Below, piece after piece: positions 52,187 to 61,208 of a DNA stretch of 64,000 nt (positions are counted from its first letter, which is position 1; each line of letters begins with the position of its first letter). The position numbers and the translations under genes are program-made. The notes below the pieces were generated by a model. That model was not told the origin of the DNA, ran no database searches, and saw only the letters and a list, made by a program, of their open reading frames with translations. This stretch comes from Pollutimonas sp036675275 (GTDB lineage Bacteria > Pseudomonadota > Gammaproteobacteria > Burkholderiales > Burkholderiaceae_B). The stretch is from the NCBI GenBank assembly GCA_036675275.1, contig JAKFFG010000008.1, positions 1 through 64,000 on the forward strand, written 5' to 3'.

Positions 52187-53734
52187 TCAGATAACGGCTT
52201 CGATCAGGAAGGGACCCTTGCGCGCAATGGCCGAGCGCAGCAAGTCGGCAAATGATTCGGCAGTGGTCGCCCTCGCGGCCTCGACGCCCGAGGCTTTTGC
52301 CATATGCACCCAATCGAAGGTAGGATTGTCCAGGTCCAGCATGCGGCGCGCATTGCGCCCGGGCTCGCCCGCGCCCACCATCTTCAGTTCGTTGTGCAAA
52401 ATCGCGTAACTGCGATTGGCGAAGACGATAGTCACGACGTCCAGTTGTTCGCGCGCCTGGGTCCACAAGGCCTGAAGCGTATACATGCCGCTGCCGTCCG
52501 CCTGCATCAGGATCACTTTGCGGTCGGGGCAGGCGACCGCCGCTCCGGTGGCCAGCGGAATGCCGATACCGATGGCGCCGCCTGTAATCTGCAGGAAATC
52601 ATGCGGCGCAGCGCCGAATGTGGACTTGAATGAATCGCGGCCGGAGCTGACTGATTCGTCGCAGATGATGGCGTTCTCGGGACTGAGCACGCCAATCGCC
52701 TGGATGATCGCGGCGGCGTTCAGGGCGCCGCTGGGCAACTGGGTGGCCGTGCGCTGCGACGTAAGCGGCGCGACGTTGTGATCCGCACCGACGGCGTCGG
52801 CCAAGGCCTGCAGGGCTTGCGCCAGGTCGTCGCCGGGGCCGGTCAGGGGAATAACCTTGCAGGCTTCGGGCACCAGCACGCCGGGTTTGCCGGGATAGGC
52901 AAAGAATGCGACCGGCGTCTTGGCGCCGACCAGCACGAGTTGTTCGGTGTCCTCAAAAGTCTTTAGCGCCAGGTCTACGCTGAAGGGCACGCGGTCTATC
53001 ATGACGCGTCCCGCGCCGCGCTCCACCCGGCCGTTGGATTGCTGCGCCATCAGCCGCGCGCCTGTCTTGGCGGCAATGCGGCTGGCGGTGTCCAGCGCCT
53101 TGCCCCGCAGTGCCTTGCCCGACAGAAGAATGACTGTTTTGCGGCCATTACGCAGGGCCGCGCTCGCCGCGCGCAACGCGTCGTCCTGTACGGGAGCAAG
53201 TTCGGAAATCGCAGCGCGGTGTATGGTTTGCGGTGCTTCAGTCCATGCGGCGTCGGCCGGCAGGATCAGCGTGGCGATCCCGCCCGGTCCGCTGCGCGAT
53301 GCCTCGATGGCGGCTGCAGCGGCCGGCGAGACGTCGGCGGCGGACTCGATGCGGTGCACCCAGTCCGACATCGGTCGCGCCAGGCTTTCGATATCGCTGG
53401 TCAAGGGTGCGTCGTATTGCAAATGGTGCGCGGCGTGGTCTCCGACGATGTTCACCATCGGCGTATTCGCGCGGCGCGCATTGTGAATATTGGCCAAGCC
53501 ATTGGCCAGGCCGGGTCCCAGGTGCAGAAGCGTTGCGGCAGGCTTGTCGGCCATGCGCGCATAACCGTCGGCCGCGCCTGTTACGACGCCCTCAAACAAA
53601 CCCAGGACGCAACGCATCTGGGGTTTCTTGTCGAGCGCCGCGACGAAATGCATCTCGGACGTGCCGGGATTGGCAAAGCATACGTCGACATCGTTGGCCA
53701 ATAAAGTGTCGCAAAGACTGTCTGCACCGTTCAT
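52187..53734 (-). CDS. ThDP-dependent acetolactate synthase/benzoylformate decarboxylase-like enzyme
   Basis: A 515-residue thiamine diphosphate enzyme. The N-terminal domain has FANPGTSEMHFVAAL and the cofactor-activating Glu in CVLGLFEGVVTGAADGYAR. The C-terminal ThDP-Mg motif starts at LMQADGSGMYTLQALW and ends about 28 residues later at FANRSY. It is shorter than IlvB-type synthases, and no small subunit is nearby, so a 2-oxo acid decarboxylase or carboligase is more likely than branched-chain synthesis. ATG 53734 begins the family N-terminus. It ends the Bug-GGT-Bug-ThDP operon read from 57381. Confidence 0.87.
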   Translation of the reverse strand: MNGADSLCDTLLANDVDVCFANPGTSEMHFVAALDKKPQMRCVLGLFEGVVTGAADGYARMADKPAATLLHLGPGLANGLANIHNARRANTPMVNIVGDHAAHHLQYDAPLTSDIESLARPMSDWVHRIESAADVSPAAAAAIEASRSGPGGIATLILPADAAWTEAPQTIHRAAISELAPVQDDALRAASAALRNGRKTVILLSGKALRGKALDTASRIAAKTGARLMAQQSNGRVERGAGRVMIDRVPFSVDLALKTFEDTEQLVLVGAKTPVAFFAYPGKPGVLVPEACKVIPLTGPGDDLAQALQALADAVGADHNVAPLTSQRTATQLPSGALNAAAIIQAIGVLSPENAIICDESVSSGRDSFKSTFGAAPHDFLQITGGAIGIGIPLATGAAVACPDRKVILMQADGSGMYTLQALWTQAREQLDVVTIVFANRSYAILHNELKMVGAGEPGRNARRMLDLDNPTFDWVHMAKASGVEAARATTAESFADLLRSAIARKGPFLIEAVI

Positions 53735-53765
53735 TGATAAACCTTTTAACTTGTGAAAATCGGGA

Positions 53766-54761
53766 CTATTGTCGTTGGATGTTGCGGTCTTTGATGAGCT
53801 TGCTCCAACGCTCGCGTTCCTTCGCCTCGAAGGCAGCCAGCTCATCGCCCACCAGCGTGCCGGCTTGCGCACCCAGGGATACGAATTTGGCTTGCAGCTC
53901 CGGCGATGCGAGTGCGCCTTGGGCGGCGGCAATCAGTTTATCGACGGCCTCTTTGGGGGTGCCCTTGGGCGCATAGAGGGCGAACCAGGCTGTGACGTCG
54001 AAGTCGGGGATGCCCGACTCGGCCACCGTCGGGATATCGGGTACCGAAGCCAGCCGCTCGGCCGACGTGACGGCAATGCCGCGTATTTTCGAACCATCCT
54101 GCACCTGGGCCAGCGTGCTGGGCAGATTGTCCAGCAGGATGTCGACCTGCCCGCCGATCAGCGCCGGCAAGGAGCCTGAAACGCCCTTGAATGGAATGTG
54201 CAGCATGTCGATGCCGGCCACTTGCTCGAGGTATGCGCCGGTCAGATGGACCGACGATCCGATGCCCGGCGTCGCATACGTGAGCTTTTCTTCTTTGCTC
54301 GCCTTGGCCTTGGCGATCAGGTCGGCCAGGCTCTTGATATCGGATTTGGCGTTGACGGCAATGATATTGGGGGTGGTGACGACCAGCGCGATCGGTACGA
54401 AATCTTTCTCGGGATCGAAAGGCATATCGGCGTACAGGAACTGATTGATCGTCTGCGTACCGATTGTTCCCATTCCTATGGTGTAGCCATCGGGCTTGGC
54501 GCGGGCCACCACGCCCATGCCTATGCTGCCGCCGGCGCCGGCGCGGTTCTCGATCACGATAGTCTGGCCGAGTTTGGCTTCCATGGCCTGGGCCATGGTG
54601 CGCGCGGCGATATCGGTGGTGCCGGCCGGAGGATAAGGCACGATCAGCGTAACGGGCCGTTCCGGATAGGCGGCGTGCGCCGTGGCGATCGTGGTTAGCG
54701 TGATCGCCGCCGCATAAGCCAGGCGCTTGAAGCCGCGGCGCAGGGGTGTCTTCAGTTTCAT
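53766..54761 (-). CDS. Bug-family (TctC-type) periplasmic solute receptor
   Basis: A 331-residue receptor with a 30-residue signal peptide ending TAHA. It has the core blocks PVTLIVPYPPAGTTDIAART, NRAGAGGSIGMGVVARAKPD and HIPFKGVSGSLPALIGGQVD. TAAGGAGAC precedes ATG 54761, 10 bp after the GGT-like gene's stop. It shares an operon with a second Bug receptor at 56413, so the pathway may take up two different but related acids. No TctAB genes are nearby. Confidence 0.92.
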   Translation of the reverse strand: MKLKTPLRRGFKRLAYAAAITLTTIATAHAAYPERPVTLIVPYPPAGTTDIAARTMAQAMEAKLGQTIVIENRAGAGGSIGMGVVARAKPDGYTIGMGTIGTQTINQFLYADMPFDPEKDFVPIALVVTTPNIIAVNAKSDIKSLADLIAKAKASKEEKLTYATPGIGSSVHLTGAYLEQVAGIDMLHIPFKGVSGSLPALIGGQVDILLDNLPSTLAQVQDGSKIRGIAVTSAERLASVPDIPTVAESGIPDFDVTAWFALYAPKGTPKEAVDKLIAAAQGALASPELQAKFVSLGAQAGTLVGDELAAFEAKERERWSKLIKDRNIQRQ

Positions 54762-54771
54762 TTTTGTCTCC

Positions 54772-56367
54772 TTAATATCCAACAGACTGCCCGTCTCGGC
54801 GGGGATCGGATGCGGCGATATAAGCGCCATGTTCTTGTCGCAGTATGACTTGCGCCGAGCCGAACTCCAGGCTGTCGGCGCCTTGGGGCTCGATGCGGTG
54901 GCCACTGGCCCGCAGCGCAGCCGTTATGGCAGCCGGCACGTGAGACTCCAGCATGACGCGCGGCCCGGCCTCGATACGGAATCGCGGCGCATCGACGGCT
55001 GCCTGCGGATTGCGTTGAAGATCGACCAGCTGCTGCATCATCTGGACATGGCCTTGCGCCTGCATATTGCCTCCCATGACGCCGAAGCTGGCGAATGGCT
55101 GACCCTTGCGTGTGATGAAAGCGGGAATGATCGTGTGCATGGGGCGTTTTCCTGGTGCGACCTGATTGCGATGGCCTGGAATCAGCGAGAAGCCGCGTCC
55201 GCGGTTATGCAGGGCGATGCCCGTATCAGGCACCACGACACCCGAACCAAAGCCATGGTAATTCGATTGGATGAAAGATACCATCATGCCGTCGCTGTCG
55301 GCAGCCGTCAGGTAGACGGTACCGCCCTGTTCCGGCACGCCGGCCACCGGTGTCGTGGCGTGCAGCGGATCGATCAGGCGCGCGCGTTGGCGCAGATAGG
55401 CCGGATCCAGCATTTTTGCCGCCAGGTCGCCCATGGCGATGGGGTCGGCGACATGTTCGTGCAGGTCGGCAAAGGCCAGCTTCACGGCCTCGATCGGGAG
55501 GTGAAAAAGACTGCGGGGATCATCGGCCTGCGGCGGGTCGAAGGCGTCGAGCATGCCCAGCGCCATCAAGGCGGCGATACCTTGTCCATTGGGCGGGATT
55601 TCGTGCAGCATGTAGTCGCCGCGATAAGGCATAGCTATGGGTTTTACCCATTCGCAGGTATGTTGTGCCAGGTCGGAGGCAACGATGGCGCCACCGGTTT
55701 CGGCGGCGAAGGCCGCGATCCTGTCGGCAAGCTCGCCCTGGTAAAAGTCCTGGCCCAGAGTGCTGGCGATGCGTTCAAGCGTGCGCGCCTGTGCCGGGAA
55801 ACGCCAGATTTCGCCTGCTTTGGGCGCTGTGCCGCCTCGCAAGAAGGCATCGGCAAAGCCGGGTTGGCGAGAAAGTTTGGGCGCCTGGGATGCCCATTGC
55901 CGGGCAATGGTGGGCGACACCGAAAAGCCGTTGGCCGCGTAGGCGATGGCGGGCTCGAACAAGGCGGCAAAGGGCAGTTTGCCGAAACGCTTCGATAGTT
56001 CCACCCATCCGGCGACCTGGCCGGGAACCGTGACCGTATCCCAGCCGATGTCGGGCATGGTGTCGCGCCCGGCAAAGTGTTCGGGGGTCCAGGCCGCTGG
56101 TGCACGGCCGGAGGCATTAAGCCCGTGCAGCTCGCCCTTGTTCCAAACCAGCGCAAATGCGTCGCCGCCCAATCCATTCATGACGGGCTCCACCACCGTA
56201 AGCGTAATGGCCGCCGCCAATGCGGCGTCGACGGCATTGCCGCCGGCCAGGAGCATGCGCAAGCCGGCCTGGGCCGCCAAAGGTTGCGTCGTGCTGACGA
56301 CATTGGCGGCAAGCACCGGCATGCGCCGGCTCAGGTGAGGGAATTCCCAGAATTGGTCGGCTGGCAA
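54772..56367 (-). CDS. Gamma-glutamyltransferase-family N-terminal nucleophile hydrolase
   Basis: A 531-residue GGT-like protein, normally made as one chain that self-cleaves before a catalytic threonine. EQGGTVYLTAADSDG supplies that threonine in the expected place before the small subunit. AGLRMLLAGGNAVDAALAAA and NGLGGDAF match the large subunit. There is no signal peptide, unlike periplasmic Ggt, so it should act in the cytoplasm (YwrD-like). I keep TTG 56367 because CGGAGA lies just upstream and no ATG fits. Its place between two receptors and a ThDP enzyme suggests hydrolysis of an amide-type intermediate or substrate, not glutathione salvage. Confidence 0.88.
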   Translation of the reverse strand: MPADQFWEFPHLSRRMPVLAANVVSTTQPLAAQAGLRMLLAGGNAVDAALAAAITLTVVEPVMNGLGGDAFALVWNKGELHGLNASGRAPAAWTPEHFAGRDTMPDIGWDTVTVPGQVAGWVELSKRFGKLPFAALFEPAIAYAANGFSVSPTIARQWASQAPKLSRQPGFADAFLRGGTAPKAGEIWRFPAQARTLERIASTLGQDFYQGELADRIAAFAAETGGAIVASDLAQHTCEWVKPIAMPYRGDYMLHEIPPNGQGIAALMALGMLDAFDPPQADDPRSLFHLPIEAVKLAFADLHEHVADPIAMGDLAAKMLDPAYLRQRARLIDPLHATTPVAGVPEQGGTVYLTAADSDGMMVSFIQSNYHGFGSGVVVPDTGIALHNRGRGFSLIPGHRNQVAPGKRPMHTIIPAFITRKGQPFASFGVMGGNMQAQGHVQMMQQLVDLQRNPQAAVDAPRFRIEAGPRVMLESHVPAAITAALRASGHRIEPQGADSLEFGSAQVILRQEHGAYIAASDPRRDGQSVGY

Positions 56368-56412
56368 AATGATTCTCCGTGGTATGAGCTGAATGGCCGG
56401 CAGTGCCGGTGT

Positions 56413-57381
56413 TTATTGAACGACGATGTTCGCGCGTTTGACGAGTGCGCCAATAATGGGCTTCTCGGTCTCGATCTGCGTAACCAGTGCTTCGGCGGTG
56501 CCGCTTCCGGGCTCGATACCCATGGCCAGCAAGCGCTCCCGTACGGTCTTGTCCTTCAAGGCCGCTTGCAAAGCCTCGCGCAAAGTGCCGGTGATTTCCG
56601 ACGGTGTGCCCTCGGGCGCGACCAGCGTGAACCAGGCCGTCATCTCGAAGTTGGGGTAGCCCGATTCGTTCAAGGTGGGCAGATCCGGCAGGGAGGACAG
56701 GCGCTTTTTGCTGGTAATGGCCAGCACATTGACCTTGCCGCTCTCGACTTGCGGCATGCCGGTGGCGACCATATCGAAGAACAGGTCAATATCGCCGCCT
56801 ATCAGTTGCGGCAGGGCCTGGGTAGAGCCCTTGAAAGGCACGTGCAGCATCTTGATGTCGGCTTCCTGCTGGAAATATTCGGCCGCCAGATGCGAGGATG
56901 TGCCCGCCCCGAACGATGCAATGCTGAGCGTGCCCGGATGTTGTTTGGCATAGTCGACGACATCGCTTACTTTGGCGAAGTCATGCTTCTTGCTGGACAG
57001 CAATATCATGGGGCCGATACCGATCATGCCGATGGGCTCGAAAGCGTCAGGGGCATAGGGCAGGGACTTGTACAGATAGCGATTGGTGACTAGCGTGGAA
57101 TTCGTAGCCAGAAGTATGGTGTAGCCGTCGGGCTTTTCGCGCGAGGCATACGAGGCGCCTATGGTGGTGGCGGCGCCTGCGCGGTTTTCAACGATCAGCG
57201 GCTGACCCAGGGTTTTGCTCATGTGTTCGGTCAGTACCCGCGTAAGGGCATCGGTGGCGCCTCCTGCGGGAAACGGCGTGACGACCTTGATGGGACGATC
57301 GGGGAATGCGGCGGCGCTGGCCACCTGAACGGCTGCGCCGAGAAGGGCTGCCACCAGAATGCGTGTTCCTGCTTTAAACAT
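56413..57381 (-). CDS. Bug-family (TctC-type) periplasmic solute receptor
   Basis: A 322-residue receptor with signal peptide 1-23 (ending ASA). It shows PIKVVTPFPAGGATDALTRV, NRAGAATTIGASYASREKPD and HVPFKGSTQALPQLIGGDID. AAAGGAGACC precedes ATG 57381; the open frame upstream is not used. It is the first gene of a four-gene operon and is divergent from the IclR gene at 57519, the likely regulator. The following GGT-like gene is 45 bp away. Confidence 0.92.
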   Translation of the reverse strand: MFKAGTRILVAALLGAAVQVASAAAFPDRPIKVVTPFPAGGATDALTRVLTEHMSKTLGQPLIVENRAGAATTIGASYASREKPDGYTILLATNSTLVTNRYLYKSLPYAPDAFEPIGMIGIGPMILLSSKKHDFAKVSDVVDYAKQHPGTLSIASFGAGTSSHLAAEYFQQEADIKMLHVPFKGSTQALPQLIGGDIDLFFDMVATGMPQVESGKVNVLAITSKKRLSSLPDLPTLNESGYPNFEMTAWFTLVAPEGTPSEITGTLREALQAALKDKTVRERLLAMGIEPGSGTAEALVTQIETEKPIIGALVKRANIVVQ

Positions 57382-57468
57382 AAGGTCTCCTTTTGTGTGG
57401 TGCACTTTTCTATGGCGCGAAAAATTCGTACTGATCGGATTGTCCGGCACCGGTTGAATCCCGTACAA

Positions 57469-57483
57469 TGGAATTCAATTTCA
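57469..57483. promoter_or_regulatory. Candidate IclR-type operator
   Basis: TGGAATTCAATTTCA has five of seven symmetric pairs and resembles the TGGAA/TTCCA form of several IclR-family operators. It lies in the 137-bp gap between the divergent Bug and IclR genes, 36 bp before the IclR start, where it could control both directions. Confidence 0.45.
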
Positions 57484-57518
57484 TTCTTTAAAAACAATAT
57501 AAAAGCACTGGACGTGAA

Positions 57519-58361
57519 ATGCAAACTTTTTCCCGAAAACGCTCAGAAGGAAGTCGCGGCAGTGCTGTCGATGGGACGACGCCTGCTCGTCCCGCGCGGC
57601 GCAAGCGGCAAATTGTTCAGGGGGGCGGCCCGTCGGCCGATTTCGTCGAGGCCCTGGCGCGCGGCTTGCGTGTAATGCGCTGTTTCGGGCCCGGCGTCAA
57701 GTCTCTGGGAAATCTGGAACTGGCACAATTGACCGGACTCCCTAAATCGACGGTCAGCCGTATCGTCTATACCCTTACTCAGGAGGGGTATTTGCGCTAC
57801 CACGCCGACACCGGCCGATATTCGCCGGGTTATGGCGTGCTGTCGCTGGGCTTTGGCTTGCTGGCCAGCCTTGAAGTGCGCCAGCTTGCACGGCCGCTGA
57901 TGGAAGAGCTCGCCCATGAAACCGGTGGGGCTGTCGCGCTCGGCGCCTTCGATGGCCAAGCCATGACTTATGTCGATGCCATTCATGGTTCCTCGGCCTT
58001 GTATCTGCGCCTGCCGGTAGGGCACCGCCTGGGACCTGACAGCGCCATGGGCCGTGCGTATCTTGCCGCGGTACCGGCTGCAGAGCGCGCAGCGCTGCTG
58101 GACGGACCCGGCGGCGATATGGTGTCGGCCGCCATGCTGAAGCGCGCGTGTGCTGATCTCAAGTCTGAAGGCTGTTGCTTTGCCATCGGCGATTGGCAGG
58201 AAGGCATCAACGCCGTGGCGGCGCCATTCACGACCATCACCGGCGAAGGATATTTTGTAATGAGCTGCGGCGGGCCCTCGAACGTACTGCCCGAAAAGCT
58301 ATTGCGCACCGAGGTCGCGCAGAAGTTGCGCCGGATCGTCGGAAAATTATCCCCGGTGTAA
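57519..58361 (+). CDS. IclR-family transcriptional regulator
   Basis: A 280-residue regulator with a basic, disordered N-terminal tail of about 35 residues. The winged HTH follows (LAQLTGLPKSTVSRIVYTL), then the IclR effector domain (LAHETGGAVALGAFDGQAM, GDWQEGINAVAAP). The GLPKSTVSR helix is nearly identical to that of the second IclR gene at 63688, so these are paralogues. It faces the Bug-GGT-Bug-ThDP operon and is followed 55 bp later by a LysR gene. IclR proteins here typically respond to aromatic or small organic acids. Confidence 0.92.
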   Translation: MQTFSRKRSEGSRGSAVDGTTPARPARRKRQIVQGGGPSADFVEALARGLRVMRCFGPGVKSLGNLELAQLTGLPKSTVSRIVYTLTQEGYLRYHADTGRYSPGYGVLSLGFGLLASLEVRQLARPLMEELAHETGGAVALGAFDGQAMTYVDAIHGSSALYLRLPVGHRLGPDSAMGRAYLAAVPAAERAALLDGPGGDMVSAAMLKRACADLKSEGCCFAIGDWQEGINAVAAPFTTITGEGYFVMSCGGPSNVLPEKLLRTEVAQKLRRIVGKLSPV

Positions 58362-58416
58362 ATGGGGATGGAAGAAAGCATGGCTCACAGGTATGGCCAG
58401 CGGAAGAGGATTCAAG

Positions 58417-59286
58417 ATGAACACTGAGTATCTGGAAAGTTTCGTCAAAGTCGTCGAGTGCAAGTCTATTGCCGAGGCGGCACGGCGCCTGAACATGACG
58501 CCAGGTGCGGTGGCCGCACGGGTGCGTACGTTGGAGGAGGAACTGGCCTGTGCGCTGATACAGCGCTCGGGCCAAACGGTAAAGCCGACCGAGGCAGGGC
58601 TACGCGTTTACGACCGGGCCAAGGTGCTTATCCAGAATGCCAGGGACTTGCAGGCGGTGGCCAGCACCGGCACCTTGGCCGGCGAGTTCAAGGTGGGCGT
58701 GTTCCCCTCCGCATTGACCACGCACTTGCCGGTAGTGCTCGAAGGCTTTTGCAGCGCGCACTCCGAACTCTCTTTGTACATCGCTTACGGTGTGTCGGCC
58801 GAGCTATGCAGGAAAGTCCACGAGGGACAGCTGGATGTCGCCATTGTCATTGAACCGCCATTTGCCATCAACAAGACTTGCGAATGGCTCACCTTGCAGG
58901 AAGAACCGCTTATCGTCATCGCTCCTCCCGCCCATGCCGGACGCGACGCGCACGACCTGCTGCTCAATGAGCCCTTCATACGCTACGACCGGGCGGCCCA
59001 CAGCGGCAAGCTGGTAGACCGCTACCTGAAAGACAACCACATCGTCCCGAATCAACGCATCGAGATCGACAGCCTGCTCACGATCGTGTCTTTGGTGGAG
59101 CGGGGCGTGGGCGTGTCGCTTGTGCCCGACTCGTTTTCTATCTGGTACCACAAGACGGGAATCGTCAAAATTCCTATGCCGCAGCGTACACCGATACGGC
59201 GCATTGGAATGATCTGGGACAAGCAGGGGCCGCGCATTGCGCTTGCGCAGGCGCTGGTGGAGCACGCCCGCCAGGTTTTTTCTTGA
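58417..59286 (+). CDS. LysR-family transcriptional regulator
   Basis: A 289-residue LysR protein. The HTH KSIAEAARRLNMTPGAVAAR has an unusual PGAVAARV recognition stretch. The effector domain contains EFKVGVFPSALTTHLPVVL and LVERGVGVSLVPDSF. ATG 58417 follows GAGGATTC. It lies upstream of, and in the same direction as, the RraA-dehydrogenase-receptor genes. A pair of CGCA-N7-TGCG dyads, 22 bp apart, fills the gap after it. It may therefore control the downstream operon rather than a divergent one. Confidence 0.9.
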   Translation: MNTEYLESFVKVVECKSIAEAARRLNMTPGAVAARVRTLEEELACALIQRSGQTVKPTEAGLRVYDRAKVLIQNARDLQAVASTGTLAGEFKVGVFPSALTTHLPVVLEGFCSAHSELSLYIAYGVSAELCRKVHEGQLDVAIVIEPPFAINKTCEWLTLQEEPLIVIAPPAHAGRDAHDLLLNEPFIRYDRAAHSGKLVDRYLKDNHIVPNQRIEIDSLLTIVSLVERGVGVSLVPDSFSIWYHKTGIVKIPMPQRTPIRRIGMIWDKQGPRIALAQALVEHARQVFS

Positions 59287-59296
59287 TCCCCCTTCA

Positions 59297-59334
59297 CCGC
59301 AATTTCTTTGCGTTTAGACCGCAGAATTATTGCG
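59297..59334. promoter_or_regulatory. Two 22-bp-spaced dyads, candidate LysR recognition/activation sites
   Basis: CCGCAATTTCTTTGCG (59297-59312) and CCGCAGAATTATTGCG (59319-59334) each contain inverted CGCA and TGCG arms and repeat with a 22-bp period, two helical turns. A further half-like CTGCGCGG begins at 59341. The array starts 11 bp after the LysR stop and precedes the RraA gene. Its regular spacing is what LysR tetramers use. Confidence 0.6.
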
Positions 59335-59457
59335 ATAAAACTGCGCGGCCAGCTAATAGAATTTCGTCAAGCCGGACTTGCCTATGCATGGCGGGTCGCG
59401 GCACGGAGCGGCCCCATTCTGGCCGAGCGCATACATAATTCTTGGATGGTCTACGAA

Positions 59458-60132
59458 ATGCTTGGTTTTCGGATTCTTGAAGTAAAGCGGCGTGTCGATG
59501 AAAGCTGGATCAGCAAGTTTCATGATATTCCGGTGGCCAATATCAGCGACGTGATGACGCGCATGAGCGCGGGCGGAGCCAGCCTGAGGCCCATGCATGC
59601 CGCTGGAAACCTTTGCGGTCCGGCGTTCACCGTAAAGACGCGTGCCGGCGACAATCTGATGGTGCACAAGGCCATTGCCATGGCGAAACCGGGCGACGTC
59701 ATCGTGGTCGACGCGGGCGGCGATCTGACCAACGCCATCATCGGCGAACTCATGACCAGCACTGCCCAGAGAAAAGGCATTGCGGGCATAGTGATCAATG
59801 GTGCGATACGCGATGTGGGAGTCATCGGAAAAGGCAATTTTCCAGTGTACGCGGCAGGTGTCACGCATCGCGGACCTTATAAGGACGGACCCGGCGAAAT
59901 CAATGTGCCGATCAGTCTGGGCGGAATGGTCATCGAACCCGGCGACTTGATCGTGGGCGACGAGGACGGATTGCTGTGCATTCCATTCGAACATGTCGAA
60001 AGCGTGTATAACGCTGCCGCTTCCAAGCACCAGCTCGAGGAAAAGATGATGGCCGATATCGCAAACGACAGCCTGGACACATCCTGGATCGACGAGGCCC
60101 TGCTGCGTCTGAATTGCGAAATCGTGCGCTGA
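59458..60132 (+). CDS. RraA-like aldolase/oxaloacetate decarboxylase
   Basis: A 224-residue protein of the RraA/HMG-aldolase fold. The catalytic pattern G-x20-R-D is present, running from GELMTSTAQRKGIAG to GAIRDVG, as in 4-hydroxy-4-methyl-2-oxoglutarate aldolases and oxaloacetate decarboxylases. PVANISDVMTRM is the family N-terminus. The frame is open from 59308 (a TTG inside the operator array), but I favour ATG 59458, with GGATGG upstream. ATG 59446 is an alternative. It is followed by a D-2-hydroxyacid dehydrogenase and a receptor gene, which argues for organic-acid breakdown rather than RNase E control. Confidence 0.87.
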   Translation: MLGFRILEVKRRVDESWISKFHDIPVANISDVMTRMSAGGASLRPMHAAGNLCGPAFTVKTRAGDNLMVHKAIAMAKPGDVIVVDAGGDLTNAIIGELMTSTAQRKGIAGIVINGAIRDVGVIGKGNFPVYAAGVTHRGPYKDGPGEINVPISLGGMVIEPGDLIVGDEDGLLCIPFEHVESVYNAAASKHQLEEKMMADIANDSLDTSWIDEALLRLNCEIVR

Positions 60133-60162
60133 ATTCTTCAGCTTTGCTTACCGACAGGTCCC

Positions 60163-61191
60163 ATGAACATTACCCAGAAAAAAGTCGTCCGCCTGAACCT
60201 TTGGACGGACCCAAGTTTCGACCAGATACTCGATGCCAGCCCGGACGTAAGTCTGCGTGTACTGGATCTTCAAGATCCCCCGGCCACCAACTGGAAGCAC
60301 TTGGAGCAGGCCGACATCTATCATATTTCCGCGGCCAAGGACGAAGTACCTGTCGAGTGGCTGGTGACGCGGGAACTGATACAGCGCTGTCCTGCTCTTG
60401 TCTGTGTTTCGACCTCGGGCGCCGGCTACGACACCGTCGATGTCCAGGCTTGCACGGATGCGGGGATACTTGTCATGAATCAGGCGGGCGGCAACGCCAA
60501 TTCGGTGGCCGAACATGCCATCGGCCTGATGCTGGCGGTGTCGCGGCGCATTGTCGAATCGGACCAGAAACTCAAGACCGAAACCGGATTTTCCCGTGAA
60601 GACCTGATGGGTCACGAGCTGAACGGCAAGGTGCTCGGCCTGGTCGGACTGGGCCACATCGGCACCCGCACGGCAAGGCTGGGAGCCGCGTTCGGCATGG
60701 ACGTCCTGGCCTACGATCCCTACCTGGACGAGGACGCCATTGCCGCCCGCGGCGCGCGCGCCGTGTCGCTGGAGCACCTGTTGGCCAGCAGCGATATTGT
60801 GTCGCTTCATTGCCCCCGCAACGCCGAAACCACGGGCCTGTTCGGCGCAGAAGTCTTTGGTCAAATGAAACCGGGGGCCTTGTTTATATCGACCGCGCGA
60901 GGCGGCATACACGACGAGGCCTCTTTGTATGACGCCCTGGCTTCAGGCCAGGTGGGCGGGGCTGGTCTGGATGTCTGGCAAATAGAGCCTCCCCCTGCAG
61001 ACCACCCCTTGTTGTCGCTCGCCAATGTGGTGGCCACCTACCATACCGCCGGTGTCACGCACGAGGGCCGCAAGAATGTGGCAACCATGGCGGCCAGTCA
61101 GATCCTGCAAGTCTGCGCCGGCAAGACGGCCGAGCGCATGATCAATAAAGAAGTACTTCCCAAGTTCCTGGCACGGTTCAGTGCCTTGTAA
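60163..61191 (+). CDS. D-isomer-specific 2-hydroxyacid dehydrogenase
   Basis: A 342-residue NAD-dependent dehydrogenase. The Rossmann motif is GLVGLGHIGTRTARLGAAFG. The catalytic residues can be seen: Arg in ISTARGGIHDE, Glu in QIEPPPADHP and His in TYHTAGVTHEG. It interconverts a D-2-hydroxy acid and its 2-oxo acid. It starts 30 bp after the RraA gene and ends 17 bp before a Bug receptor. Paired with the aldolase, it could feed or remove a 2-oxo acid intermediate. Confidence 0.93.
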   Translation: MNITQKKVVRLNLWTDPSFDQILDASPDVSLRVLDLQDPPATNWKHLEQADIYHISAAKDEVPVEWLVTRELIQRCPALVCVSTSGAGYDTVDVQACTDAGILVMNQAGGNANSVAEHAIGLMLAVSRRIVESDQKLKTETGFSREDLMGHELNGKVLGLVGLGHIGTRTARLGAAFGMDVLAYDPYLDEDAIAARGARAVSLEHLLASSDIVSLHCPRNAETTGLFGAEVFGQMKPGALFISTARGGIHDEASLYDALASGQVGGAGLDVWQIEPPPADHPLLSLANVVATYHTAGVTHEGRKNVATMAASQILQVCAGKTAERMINKEVLPKFLARFSAL

Positions 61192-61208
61192 AAAAAATGG
61201 AGACACTA

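Noticed and set aside
59308..59457. N-terminal extension of the RraA-like protein
   Set aside because: It would start at a TTG inside the dyad array and adds residues not seen at the family N-terminus.
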